Assembly: GCF_014648675.1 (NCBI RefSeq)
Contig: NZ_BMRO01000001.1
Coordinates: 447,732-511,731 of the forward strand
Source: Actinomadura livida
GTDB lineage: Bacteria; Actinomycetota; Actinomycetes; Streptosporangiales; Streptosporangiaceae
Reading direction: 5' to 3'
Length of the DNA: 64,000 bases
The notes beneath the pieces were generated by a model. That model saw only the letters and a program-made list of their open reading frames with translations, ran no database searches and was not told the DNA's origin. A program made the position numbers and the translations under genes. How positions within the stretch are numbered: position 1 is the stretch's first letter; each line of letters opens with the position of its first letter. Below are positions 27,298-35,241 of the stretch, piece by piece.

Positions 27298-28290
27298 TCA
27301 GGCCGTGGCTTCGATCTCCTCGCGGGTGAGGATCGGGTCCGGGGCCGTGGGGGCGGTCGAGATGAACGGGTTCGCCTTCTTGCCGGCGGCGCGCTTCTGG
27401 GCCTGGCGGTACTCCTTGAGGGGACCGGTGGCCTCGTGGAGGGCGTTGAGGGCGAACCAGAGGGACGTGCGGCGCAGGCGGAGCTTGACCGGGTTGGGCG
27501 GCTGGTAGAGGGCCAGCCGCTGCGCCCACTTCGGCAGCATGTCGCGGGCCGCCCAGTCCATGAACTCGCTGCCGGGCTCCCATGCCTTGGCCTTGCTGTC
27601 GCGCAGGTTGGGGCCGGTCTGAGCCGCCTTGATGGGGGTGAGCGCCAGGCGCGGCAGGTACGACTCAAGGCATTCGGCGGTCTCGGCCTTGGTGGTGGGC
27701 AGGTCGGTGCCGCCCAGGGCCTCGCCCACGCGGACGAACTCGCGGTAGTAGCGGTCGATGTCGTGCAGCGGGCGGCGGTGGTAGCGCTCGTGGGCGGTGG
27801 CCAGGCCCCACACGACGGTGGCGTAGTTCCAGCGCAGCCATTCGGGGTCGTCGGCGTCGTAGGCGAGGCCGTCGGGGCGGGTGCCCTTGACCGTGTGGTG
27901 CATGGCGCGGACGGTGCGCGCCAGCTTCTCCGCGCTCGCGGTGGAGCCGTAGGCGGTGCCGATGAAGAACGAGATGGAGTGCGCGAGGCGCACCGCGCCG
28001 CCTTCGGGGTCGAAGTTGCCGGTCGGGACGCCGTCGACGCGCTCGGCGAGGCGGGAGTGGTCGTAGCCCATCCAGCTGATGCTCGGGTCGAGGCCCTCGA
28101 TGTAGGCGGCGCTGACCAGGCCCAGGATCAAGGTGGGCAGGTGCGAGTGGACGTACCAGACCGCGCTGCCGGGCCCGAACCAGCCGGGGTCGCCCGCCGG
28201 GCCGGCGAAGTCGAGGCCCTTGAAGAACCTGGAGCGAATCTCGGCGTCGAAGGACTGCTCGAACCGCTTGGCGATCGGGTTGGTCTTCAT
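27298..28290 (-). CDS. MpaB family oxygenase (DUF2236)
   Basis: 330 aa, haem-dependent oxygenase family related to latex-clearing protein. SISFFIGTAYGSTASAEKLA and VRAMHHTVKG contain the conserved His region, followed by WLRWNYATVVWGLATAHERY. Substrate unknown. Divergent from a TetR gene with a perfect palindrome between them, so it is inducible by an unknown ligand. Confidence 0.88.
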   Translation of the reverse strand: MKTNPIAKRFEQSFDAEIRSRFFKGLDFAGPAGDPGWFGPGSAVWYVHSHLPTLILGLVSAAYIEGLDPSISWMGYDHSRLAERVDGVPTGNFDPEGGAVRLAHSISFFIGTAYGSTASAEKLARTVRAMHHTVKGTRPDGLAYDADDPEWLRWNYATVVWGLATAHERYHRRPLHDIDRYYREFVRVGEALGGTDLPTTKAETAECLESYLPRLALTPIKAAQTGPNLRDSKAKAWEPGSEFMDWAARDMLPKWAQRLALYQPPNPVKLRLRRTSLWFALNALHEATGPLKEYRQAQKRAAGKKANPFISTAPTAPDPILTREEIEATA

Positions 28291-28305
28291 CCGGGGTCTC
28301 CCACT

Positions 28306-28329
28306 TTCTGGCTACGACTGTAGCCAGAA
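28306..28329. promoter_or_regulatory. Perfect palindromic operator between mpaB-like gene and tetR
   Basis: TTCTGGCTAC (28306-28315) and its exact complement GTAGCCAGAA (28320-28329) flank a 4-bp centre GACT. It sits 16 bp upstream of the oxygenase start and 46 bp before the TetR start, the expected place for a TetR dimer to repress both. Confidence 0.7.
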
Positions 28330-28375
28330 TAAGTGATTGGTTACGCGCGTGTCCAGACTTGCTATCGTGAGCGCC

Positions 28376-28993
28376 ATGGCGAGCGTGTCCACCCGATGGG
28401 CCGGGGTCCCCGTGGCCCGGCGGAAGGACGAGCGGCGCGAGATGCTCGTCCGGGCGGCGTTCGCGCTGTTCGGAGAGCAGGGTGAGGCCGGGCTCACGGT
28501 GCGCGCGGTGTGCCGCGAGGCCGAACTGCACACCCGGTACTTCTACGAGAACTTCACCGGGACCGACGAGCTGCTCGCCGCCGTCTACGACGAGCAGGCG
28601 GCCGCGCTGGGGGACGTCCTCGCCCGCGCCCTGGACGAGGCGGGCCCCGATCCGGAGGCGCGGACGCGGGCCGGCGTCCGCAACGTCCTCCGGTTCATCA
28701 GCGAGGACCCGCGGCGGGGGCGCGTGCTGTTCGCCGAGGCGCGCGGCAACGAGGTCCTGGCCGTGCGGCGGAGGGCGGCGCAGACCGGCCTGCTGGACGG
28801 TCTCATCGCGATGGGCCCCGGGCCGGAGCTGCCCGTCGTCATCGCCGCGACCATGTTCACCGGCGCCATGACCGAGCTGGCGCAGCAGTGGGCGGACGGG
28901 CGCCTGGGCCGAGACCTCGACGCCGTCGTGGACCAGGCCGTGGAGCTGTCACTGGCCCTGCACGCGACGACCAGGAAGCGCCTGCCCGGCTAG
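28376..28993 (+). CDS. TetR family transcriptional regulator
   Basis: 205 aa from MASVSTRWAGVPVARRKDER; ATG at 28376. HTH region LTVRAVCREAELHTRYFYEN, then a helical ligand-binding domain. Divergent partner of the MpaB-like gene. Its 3' end overlaps the convergent hydrolase by 4 bases. Confidence 0.92.
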   Translation: MASVSTRWAGVPVARRKDERREMLVRAAFALFGEQGEAGLTVRAVCREAELHTRYFYENFTGTDELLAAVYDEQAAALGDVLARALDEAGPDPEARTRAGVRNVLRFISEDPRRGRVLFAEARGNEVLAVRRRAAQTGLLDGLIAMGPGPELPVVIAATMFTGAMTELAQQWADGRLGRDLDAVVDQAVELSLALHATTRKRLPG

Positions 28994-29961
28994 GCGGCCT
29001 GCCGGCGGGCGGAGGCGCCGGCGGCCCGGCGGGCGAAGGCGCCGATCTCCTTGATCGCGGCGAGGCCCTCCCGGGAGACGTCGGCGAAGATCTGGAAGAC
29101 GTGCATCTGCCCTTCCCAGATCTGCAGCGTGCACGGCACGTCCGCGGCGCCGAGCCGCTCGGCCATCAGTTCGGCGTCGGCGCGGATCACCTCGATCGAG
29201 CCGGCCTGGATGAGGGTGGGCGGCAGGCCGCCGAGGTCGGCGTGCACGGGGCTCAGCCACGGGTCGGTGTACTCGGCGTCCGGGAAGCAGGTGCGGACCA
29301 TGTCCCACATGCGCGGCGCCGGGATGAACGGATCGAGCGCCGCGTTGGCGTGCGCGATCTTAACGTCGATGTCCAGGTCGGTGAAGGGCGACAGGGCGAC
29401 GATGCCGGCGGGGCGGGGCAGCCCGTCGCGCAGCGCGTACAGCGGTGCCATGAAGGCGAGGTAGCCGCCCGCCGAGTCGCCGCCGACCACGATGTCGTCC
29501 GCGTCGTACCCCTTGTCGAGCAGCCACCGGTAGGCGTCCACGCAGTCGGCGATGGACGTGGCGATGGGGACGCGGGGCTGCATGCGGTAGGCGACCGACA
29601 GCACCGGCATGCCCGCCGCCTGCGAGATCCGGGCGAGCATCCGGCGGTGGGTGCGCAGGCCGCAGGCGACGAACCCGCCGCCGTGGAAGTAGAGGACGGC
29701 CTTGCCCGACCCGGCGGGCACGCCGCGGCCGCGGACCCATTCTGCGGCGCAGCCGAGCCCCTTCACCTTCGTGACGCGGGTGCCGCGCGGGGGGACCATG
29801 AGCGCCGCGCCGAGGTCGAGCAGCGGGGCGAAGCGCAGCGTGAACGGCGTCCACGGCAGCCGGGCGACGAGCGGGCGCAGGACCCACCGGGACACCCGCG
29901 CTGCCGCCTTGGCGGGCCACCCGCATCCCGCGCGCTCCTCCACCGTCGGTGTGATCGGCAT
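28990..29961 (-). CDS. HSL-type alpha/beta hydrolase (esterase/lipase)
   Basis: 323 aa. Oxyanion-hole motif HGGG at 93-96 and nucleophile Ser163 in GDSAGG mark the hormone-sensitive-lipase family; the C-terminal GQMHVFQIF supplies the His. Likely a carboxylesterase for lipid or sterol-like esters. The ATG at 29961 fits the family N-terminus. Confidence 0.9.
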   Translation of the reverse strand: MPITPTVEERAGCGWPAKAAARVSRWVLRPLVARLPWTPFTLRFAPLLDLGAALMVPPRGTRVTKVKGLGCAAEWVRGRGVPAGSGKAVLYFHGGGFVACGLRTHRRMLARISQAAGMPVLSVAYRMQPRVPIATSIADCVDAYRWLLDKGYDADDIVVGGDSAGGYLAFMAPLYALRDGLPRPAGIVALSPFTDLDIDVKIAHANAALDPFIPAPRMWDMVRTCFPDAEYTDPWLSPVHADLGGLPPTLIQAGSIEVIRADAELMAERLGAADVPCTLQIWEGQMHVFQIFADVSREGLAAIKEIGAFARRAAGASARRQAA

Positions 29962-30029
29962 CCGCCGCCCCTCTCGCCAGTCGAATCCGCGGCGAGAGAG
30001 TACTACCAAGTAAGCGCTCAGGTACAGGG

Positions 30030-30593
30030 TCAGGCGTGCAGAGCCTCGTCCGGGGGGCCGACCGACACCCGGGTGAAGCGGACGGTGAGGCCGTCGCGCT
30101 CGGGGGCGCAGCAGTACGGACCGGCCGCCGCCGGGACGCCCGCCGGGAACGGCGCCAGCCGGATCAGGTGCCACGGGTCGTCGCCGGCGCGGGCCCGGAT
30201 CGTCACGGCGTCGCCGCTGCGGCTGGCCCGGAGGGTCACCTCGCGGCCCGCCCAGGGGACGGGCGCGGACGACCAGTCCGAGACGCCGTTGGTGACGACG
30301 GCGCCGAGCTGGAGTTCCCCGTCGCAGTACTCGGCGCCCGTCTTGATCCAGGTGGCCTCGTCCACGCGGAGCAGGATGCCGGCCTGGTCGAACTGGTGGT
30401 CGTAGTCCGCGACGAAGGACACCTCGACGGCGGCCTCGGGGCCGAGCGGCGACAGCAGCGCGTGGCCGCTGTCGCGGTCGTAGCCGTAGGCGGTCGTCCG
30501 CCAGAAGTCGCTGCCCTTGGCGGCGGTGACGAGGAGGTCGGATCCGTCGCGGTCGGCGGCGGGGGGCGGGTTGAGCCAGTCGCCTGTGATCAT
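30030..30593 (-). CDS. DUF1349 (concanavalin-like) protein
   Basis: 187 aa. WLNPPPAADRDGSDLLVTAA, GPEAAVEVSFVADYDHQFDQ and AGILLRVDEATWIKTGAEYC follow the DUF1349/YesU-like beta-sandwich pattern. Possibly carbohydrate-binding. No signal peptide. Stands alone. Confidence 0.85.
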   Translation of the reverse strand: MITGDWLNPPPAADRDGSDLLVTAAKGSDFWRTTAYGYDRDSGHALLSPLGPEAAVEVSFVADYDHQFDQAGILLRVDEATWIKTGAEYCDGELQLGAVVTNGVSDWSSAPVPWAGREVTLRASRSGDAVTIRARAGDDPWHLIRLAPFPAGVPAAAGPYCCAPERDGLTVRFTRVSVGPPDEALHA

Positions 30594-30610
30594 GGCTGGA
30601 ATCTACGGGA

Positions 30611-30651
30611 GGGGGTGGGGCTGGCTCCACCCCCCTTTCGGGGCTTTCCCC
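30611..30651. repeat. GC-rich double hairpin upstream of PAP2 gene
   Basis: GGGGGTGG (30611-30618) pairs with CCACCCCC (30627-30634), and GGGG/CCCC around a CTTT loop follows (about 30640-30651). It lies between DUF1349 and the PAP2 gene. Could be a dispersed GC palindrome or a structured 5' leader. Confidence 0.5.
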
Positions 30652-30744
30652 CCGCCGATCGGGTGGCTGGGGCCAGTGCCCGGAAGGTGTCGTACCCGAA
30701 GGATGTTATTGGCGGGAACGACGGGTGATCGGGGAGGACGAGCG

Positions 30745-31641
30745 GTGGCGATCGGCGGGTTGAGCGTTTCCATCAACCGGGGCGTGCGGTACGGATTGCG
30801 GCCGCTGGCCACCGAGATGGGGCTGCTGGCGGTCCTCTTCGCGTTCTACAAGTGGGGGCGGACGCTTTTCGACCACGGCCCCGCCGAGGCGATGGCGAAC
30901 GCGGCGCGGCTGTGGGAGTTCCAGGCGGCCTGGCTGCCGAGCGAGGTGGAATTGCAGCAGTGGGCGCTGGGATGGGAGCACACCGCGTTCCTGGCGAACG
31001 TCTATTACGTGGGCATGCACTTTCCCGGAACGGCACTGCTATTGGTCTGGCTTTATGTGCGGCACCGGTCGTCCTATACCAGGGTGAGGAACGAGCTGGT
31101 GGTGCTGACCGGCGCGGGGCTGGTCGTGCACGTGCTGTTCCCGCTGGCGCCGCCGCGGCTGGCCGGCATCGGCGCCGTGGACACGATGATGACCGTCGGC
31201 CCGTCCGCGTATCCGGCGGCGACGGACGGGATCGCCAACCAGTACGCGGCGATGCCGTCGCTGCACGTCGGGTGGGCGCTCCTCGTCGCGGTCGCGGTGG
31301 TGCGGGCGTCGCGGAGCCGGTGGCGGTGGGTCGTCGCGATGCACGCGCCGGTCACGGTGCTCGTGGTGGTCGTGACGGCCAACCACTACTGGACGGACGG
31401 CCTCGTCGCGGGCGTCCTGCTTGCGGGTGCGATGGCGGCGGTCACGGCCGCCGAGCGGGTGCGGCGCGGCGAGGCACCGCGCGCGGCACGGGCGGCGGGG
31501 GCGGCCCGGCCGGCGGGAACGGCGGGGCTCGTTCCGGCCGCCGGGGACGGGTGCGCCGACCGCCTCCGCGGAGCCGCCGCGGGCCGCGGGGACCGCCTCG
31601 GCGCGGAGGCCCCCGCTCGCGATGATCTTGTGACGGTCTGA
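30745..31641 (+). CDS. PAP2/AUR1-like membrane phosphatase or phosphotransferase
   Basis: 298 aa from GTG 30745 (GGGGAGGA about 7 bases upstream). Five to six membrane segments, with PSLHVGW and NHYWTDG carrying the catalytic histidines, as in the N-terminal half of the 4943-6937 fusion. The C-terminal 60 residues are Ala/Gly/Arg-rich and probably disordered. Likely acts on lipid phosphates or as an inositol-phosphate transferase. Confidence 0.85.
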   Translation: MAIGGLSVSINRGVRYGLRPLATEMGLLAVLFAFYKWGRTLFDHGPAEAMANAARLWEFQAAWLPSEVELQQWALGWEHTAFLANVYYVGMHFPGTALLLVWLYVRHRSSYTRVRNELVVLTGAGLVVHVLFPLAPPRLAGIGAVDTMMTVGPSAYPAATDGIANQYAAMPSLHVGWALLVAVAVVRASRSRWRWVVAMHAPVTVLVVVVTANHYWTDGLVAGVLLAGAMAAVTAAERVRRGEAPRAARAAGAARPAGTAGLVPAAGDGCADRLRGAAAGRGDRLGAEAPARDDLVTV

Positions 31642-31643
31642 GG

Positions 31644-31665
31644 GACCGTCCAAATTTGGACGGTC
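31644..31665. terminator. Perfect 22-bp palindrome after PAP2 gene
   Basis: GACCGTCCAAA (31644-31654) is followed directly by its exact complement TTTGGACGGTC, 2 bp after the PAP2 stop. It may terminate the PAP2 transcript, or act as an operator about 50 bp upstream of the metYX leader. Confidence 0.5.
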
Positions 31666-31716
31666 TGTGATGCACATTACCCACAAACAGGGCCGTGACC
31701 AGGATAAACTGCGTCA

Positions 31717-31794
31717 ATGACTTTGCTTGTGGCCCGCCGTCACGTTGACTACGGGCGCGTCACCAGCACCAGCTGTTGCCGCGCGATCTCCTGA
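31717..31794 (+). CDS. Cys-Cys leader peptide (attenuator uORF) of metYX
   Basis: 25-residue ORF containing ARRHVDYGR and ending TSCCRAIS. The RRHVD block followed by tandem Cys codons (31774-31779) matches the actinobacterial putative leader peptide family. A -10-like TAAACT at 31705-31710 would put transcription start on the ATG, so the uORF is probably leaderless. In mycobacteria such polycysteine uORFs attenuate sulfur genes in response to cysteine. Here metY begins 155 bp downstream in a GC-rich, structure-prone leader. Confidence 0.75.
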   Translation: MTLLVARRHVDYGRVTSTSCCRAIS

Positions 31795-31948
31795 CGCCGC
31801 CCGCCGCGGCGCCCGCCGGCGACCCGGCCGCGTCCGCGCACGGCGACGTCCCTCCCGGCCCCGCCCCCCGCGCCCGCCGCATCCCCGCACGAGCACGCCG
31901 GTCCCGCACGATCCCGCCCAGCCCGGCCCGTACAGCCCGAGGAGACCC

Positions 31949-33277
31949 ATGAGTGAGCACGCCGAGAACGCCCCCTCCGCCGAGTCCGGCTGGTCGTTCG
32001 AGACCAGGCAGGTGCACGCCGGCACCCAGCCCGACCCGGCCACCGGGGCGCGGGCCGTGCCGATCTACCAGACGACCTCCTTCGTCTTCCGCGACACCGA
32101 GCACGCCTCGAACCTGTTCTCGCTCGCCGAGGCCGGCAACATCTACACCCGCATCATGAACCCGACCCAGGACGCCTTCGAGCAGCGCGTCGCCGCGCTG
32201 GAGGGCGGGGTCGGCGCCCTCGCGGTCTCCTCGGGGCAGGCCGCGGAGTCGATGGCGATCTGGAACCTGGCGCGCGCCGGCGACCACATCGTCTCCGCCT
32301 CCACGATCTACGGCGGGACGCACAACCTGTTCCGGCACACGCTGCCGAAGTTCGGCATCGAGGTCTCCCTCGTGGAGGACCCCGACGACCTCGACGCCTG
32401 GCGGGCGGCGATCCGGCCGAACACCAAGGCGGTGTTCGCCGAGAGCATCGGCAACCCGCGCGGCAACGTCCTGGACATCCGCGGCGTCGCCGACGTCGCG
32501 CACGAGGCGGGCGTCCCGCTGATCATCGACAACACGGTCGCGACCCCGTACCTGGTGCGCCCGCTGGAGCACGGCGCCGACATCGTGGTGCACTCGGCGA
32601 CCAAGTTCCTCGGCGGGCACGGCACCACCATCGCGGGCATCGTGGTCGACGGCGGCACGTTCGACTTCGGCGCGCACCCCGAGCGGTTCCCCGACTTCAA
32701 CGAGCCCGACCCGAGCTACAACGGCCTGCGCTACTGGCCGGCGCTGGGCCCCGGCGCCTACGGCATCAAGATGCGGGTGCAGCTGCTGCGCGACCTCGGC
32801 CCCGCCATCTCCCCGCACTCGGCGTTCCTGCTGCTGCAGGGCGTGGAGACGCTCAGCCTGCGGATGGAGCGCCACTCGTCCAACGCGAAGGAGCTGGCCG
32901 AGTGGCTGGAGCGGCACGACGACGTGTCGGCCGTCCACTACCCGGGGCTGCAGTCCAGCCCGTGGCATGAGGCCGCCCAGCGCTACCTGCCGCAGGGCAC
33001 GGGCGCCATGGTGAGCTTCGAGCTGCCCGGCGGCATCGAGGCGGGACGTCGCTTCGTGGAGGGCGTCCAGCTGTTCAGCCACCTCGCCAACATCGGCGAC
33101 GTGCGCAGCCTGATCATCCACCCGGCGTCCACCACGCACAGCCAGCTGACGCCCGAGGAGCACGCCGCGGCCGGCGTCACCCCCGGGCTGGTGCGGCTCT
33201 CGGTCGGCATCGAGAACGTCAGCGACCTGAAGGCCGACCTGGAGGCCGGGTTCCGCGCGGCGAAGGGCGCGCTCTGA
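31949..33277 (+). CDS. metY: O-acetylhomoserine sulfhydrylase MetY
   Basis: 442 aa PLP enzyme of the Cys/Met metabolism family. The PLP lysine is in SATKFLGGHG; IYQTTSFVF and NIYTRIMNPTQ are typical. Joins O-acetylhomoserine and sulfide to give homocysteine. ATG 31949 follows GAGGAG. The 3' end abuts metX. Controlled, by inference, by the Cys leader peptide upstream. Confidence 0.95.
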   Translation: MSEHAENAPSAESGWSFETRQVHAGTQPDPATGARAVPIYQTTSFVFRDTEHASNLFSLAEAGNIYTRIMNPTQDAFEQRVAALEGGVGALAVSSGQAAESMAIWNLARAGDHIVSASTIYGGTHNLFRHTLPKFGIEVSLVEDPDDLDAWRAAIRPNTKAVFAESIGNPRGNVLDIRGVADVAHEAGVPLIIDNTVATPYLVRPLEHGADIVVHSATKFLGGHGTTIAGIVVDGGTFDFGAHPERFPDFNEPDPSYNGLRYWPALGPGAYGIKMRVQLLRDLGPAISPHSAFLLLQGVETLSLRMERHSSNAKELAEWLERHDDVSAVHYPGLQSSPWHEAAQRYLPQGTGAMVSFELPGGIEAGRRFVEGVQLFSHLANIGDVRSLIIHPASTTHSQLTPEEHAAAGVTPGLVRLSVGIENVSDLKADLEAGFRAAKGAL

Positions 33278-34428
33278 CCGCCGATCCCGAGACCGCGCCG
33301 ATCTCCCTCCCGCCGGTCTCCGGGGCCTGGCGGGAGGGGGATCCGACCGGCCGGCGGCGCTGGGTGACGCTCGACCGGCCGCTTCCGCTGGAGATCGGCG
33401 GTGTCCTGCCCGGGGTCCGGCTCGCTTACGAGACGTGGGGGCGGCTCGCCCCCGACGCATCCAACGCCGTGCTGGTGCTGCACGCGCTGACCGGGGACAG
33501 CCACGTCGCCGGTCCCGCCGAGCCGGGGCACCCCACGCCCGGATGGTGGGACGGGCTGGTCGGGCCGGGACGCCCCCTGGACACCGACCGCTGGTTCGTC
33601 GTCGTCCCCAACGTGCTCGGCGGCTGCCAGGGCAGTACCGGGCCGTCCTCGCCCCGGCCGGACGGAAGGCCCTGGGGAGGGGCGTTCCCCTTCCTGACGC
33701 AGCGCGACATGGTGACCGCCGAGGCGCAGCTCGCCGACGCGCTGGGAATCGAGCGGTGGGCGCTGGTGACCGGCGGGTCGATGGGCGGGATGCGGGCGCT
33801 GGAGTGGGCGGTGTCGTATCCGGAGCGGGTCGGGGCGCTGCTGCTGCTCGCCACCGCGGCCGCGGCGAGCGCAGAGCAGATCGCCATGGCCGCGGTGCAG
33901 CTGCACGCGATCCGCGCCGACCCGGGCTGGCGCGGCGGCGACTACCACGGCGCCGCGCCGGGGCACGGGCCGCACGCCGGGCTGGGCACCGCCCGCCGGC
34001 TCGCGCACATCACCTACCGCAGCGAGCCGGAGCTGCAGGCCCGCTTCGGCCGCCGCGCGCAGGACGGCGAGGACCCCCTGCGGTCCGGCCGCTACCAGGT
34101 GGAGTCCTACCTCGACCACCACGCCGACAAGCTGGTGCGGCGCTTCGACGCGGGCAGCTACGTGGTGCTCACCGAGGCGATGAACGGCCACGACGCCGGC
34201 CGCGGCCGGGGCGGCACGGCCGCGGCGCTGCGCCGGGTGACGGCCCGGACGCTGGTGGCCGGCGTCGACTCCGACCGGCTCTACCCGCTGGCGCAGCAGG
34301 CCGAGCTGGCCGCCGGGATCCCGGGCGCCGACCGCCTGCGGGTGATCGAGTCTCCCAGCGGCCACGACGGATTCCTCACCGAGCCCGCCCAGGTCGGCGC
34401 GCTCGTGCGGGGACTGCTCGACGGCTGA
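33274..34428 (+). CDS. metX: Homoserine O-acetyltransferase MetX
   Basis: Alpha/beta hydrolase-fold acyltransferase making the MetY substrate. Nucleophile Ser in GGSMGGM and His in SGHDGF. The first canonical start (GTG 33364) would drop the family-typical N-terminus SGAWREGDPTGRR, which is encoded in frame from 33274, where a CTG overlaps the metY stop (CTGA). No ATG, GTG or TTG lies upstream in that frame back to about 33181, so a CTG start with translational coupling is likely. Extent given from 33274. Confidence 0.9.
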   Translation: MTADPETAPISLPPVSGAWREGDPTGRRRWVTLDRPLPLEIGGVLPGVRLAYETWGRLAPDASNAVLVLHALTGDSHVAGPAEPGHPTPGWWDGLVGPGRPLDTDRWFVVVPNVLGGCQGSTGPSSPRPDGRPWGGAFPFLTQRDMVTAEAQLADALGIERWALVTGGSMGGMRALEWAVSYPERVGALLLLATAAAASAEQIAMAAVQLHAIRADPGWRGGDYHGAAPGHGPHAGLGTARRLAHITYRSEPELQARFGRRAQDGEDPLRSGRYQVESYLDHHADKLVRRFDAGSYVVLTEAMNGHDAGRGRGGTAAALRRVTARTLVAGVDSDRLYPLAQQAELAAGIPGADRLRVIESPSGHDGFLTEPAQVGALVRGLLDG

Positions 34429-34479
34429 GGCCGCCGCCCCCGGGTACGGCGGCGCCGGCGGTACGGCAGAGTTGGGGCC

Positions 34480-35241
34480 ATGTTGCCGACGCACACGAGT
34501 TCCGAGGTTCCGGACGTCCCGGTGGCGGTGCTGCCGGTCGGGAGCCACGAGCAGCACGGCCCCTTCCTGCCGCTCGCGACCGACACGGTGATCGCGTGCA
34601 CGGTCGCGCGGGAGATCGCCGCGGCGCACCCGGTGCGGCTGCTCCCGCCCGTGACGATCTCCTGCTCGCACGAGCACGCGGCCTGGCCGGGGACGGTGAG
34701 CATCTCGGCGGCGACCCTGCACGCCGTGGTCCGCGACGTGGCCGCGTCGCTGCGCCGGTCGGGGGTGCCGAAGCTGGTCCTGGTGAACGGGCACGGCGGC
34801 AACTACGTGCTGGGCAACGTCGTCCAGGAGGCGCACGGCGACATGGCGCTGTTCCCCGGCCCGGACGAGTGGGCCGAGGCGCGCGCCGCGGCGGGTGTCG
34901 AGACCTCCAACGACGACGACATGCACGCCGGCGAGCTGGAGACCTCGATCCTTCTGCACGCCCACCCGGAACTCGTCCGCGACGGGTACCGGACCGCCGA
35001 CCACCTGGCCGGAGACCGGCGGCACCTGCTGACGGCGGGGATGGCCGCCTACACCGCGTCGGGCGTCATCGGGCGGCCGTCACTGGCCGACGCCGGCAAG
35101 GGCCGGGACGCGCTGCGGAGCCTGGTCGCGGCCTTCGGGGACTGCCTCGCGGCGCTTCAGCAGCAGGGCGGCGGCGCCCGGCAGGCACGCGACGAACGTG
35201 AGCACCCCGTACACGACGGAGACGGTCAGTCCCTGCGCTGA
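34480..35241 (+). CDS. Creatininase-family amidohydrolase
   Basis: 253 aa. Metal ligands are visible in GSHEQHGPFLPLATD (Glu24, His26, Asp35), HGGN (His105) and HAGELETS (Glu152). The family includes creatininase, MftE and ArfB, which hydrolyses the formamide of a GTP-derived pyrimidine. Convergent with the pterin-like operon and overlapping its last gene by 162 bp; the last 25 residues look like read-through. Because the operon starts with a GTP cyclohydrolase II paralogue, a deformylase role is a reasonable inference. Confidence 0.85.
   Translation: MLPTHTSSEVPDVPVAVLPVGSHEQHGPFLPLATDTVIACTVAREIAAAHPVRLLPPVTISCSHEHAAWPGTVSISAATLHAVVRDVAASLRRSGVPKLVLVNGHGGNYVLGNVVQEAHGDMALFPGPDEWAEARAAAGVETSNDDDMHAGELETSILLHAHPELVRDGYRTADHLAGDRRHLLTAGMAAYTASGVIGRPSLADAGKGRDALRSLVAAFGDCLAALQQQGGGARQARDEREHPVHDGDGQSLR

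Noticed and set aside
28990..30630. Single fused hydrolase protein extending upstream to 30630
   Set aside because: The upstream portion is low-complexity antisense of the DUF1349 gene; the family start MPITPTVEER at 29961 fits the hydrolase.
31717..31949. SAM riboswitch upstream of metY
   Set aside because: I could not find the conserved SAM-I/IV core pattern; the Cys-Cys leader peptide explains the leader better. A covariance-model scan would settle it.
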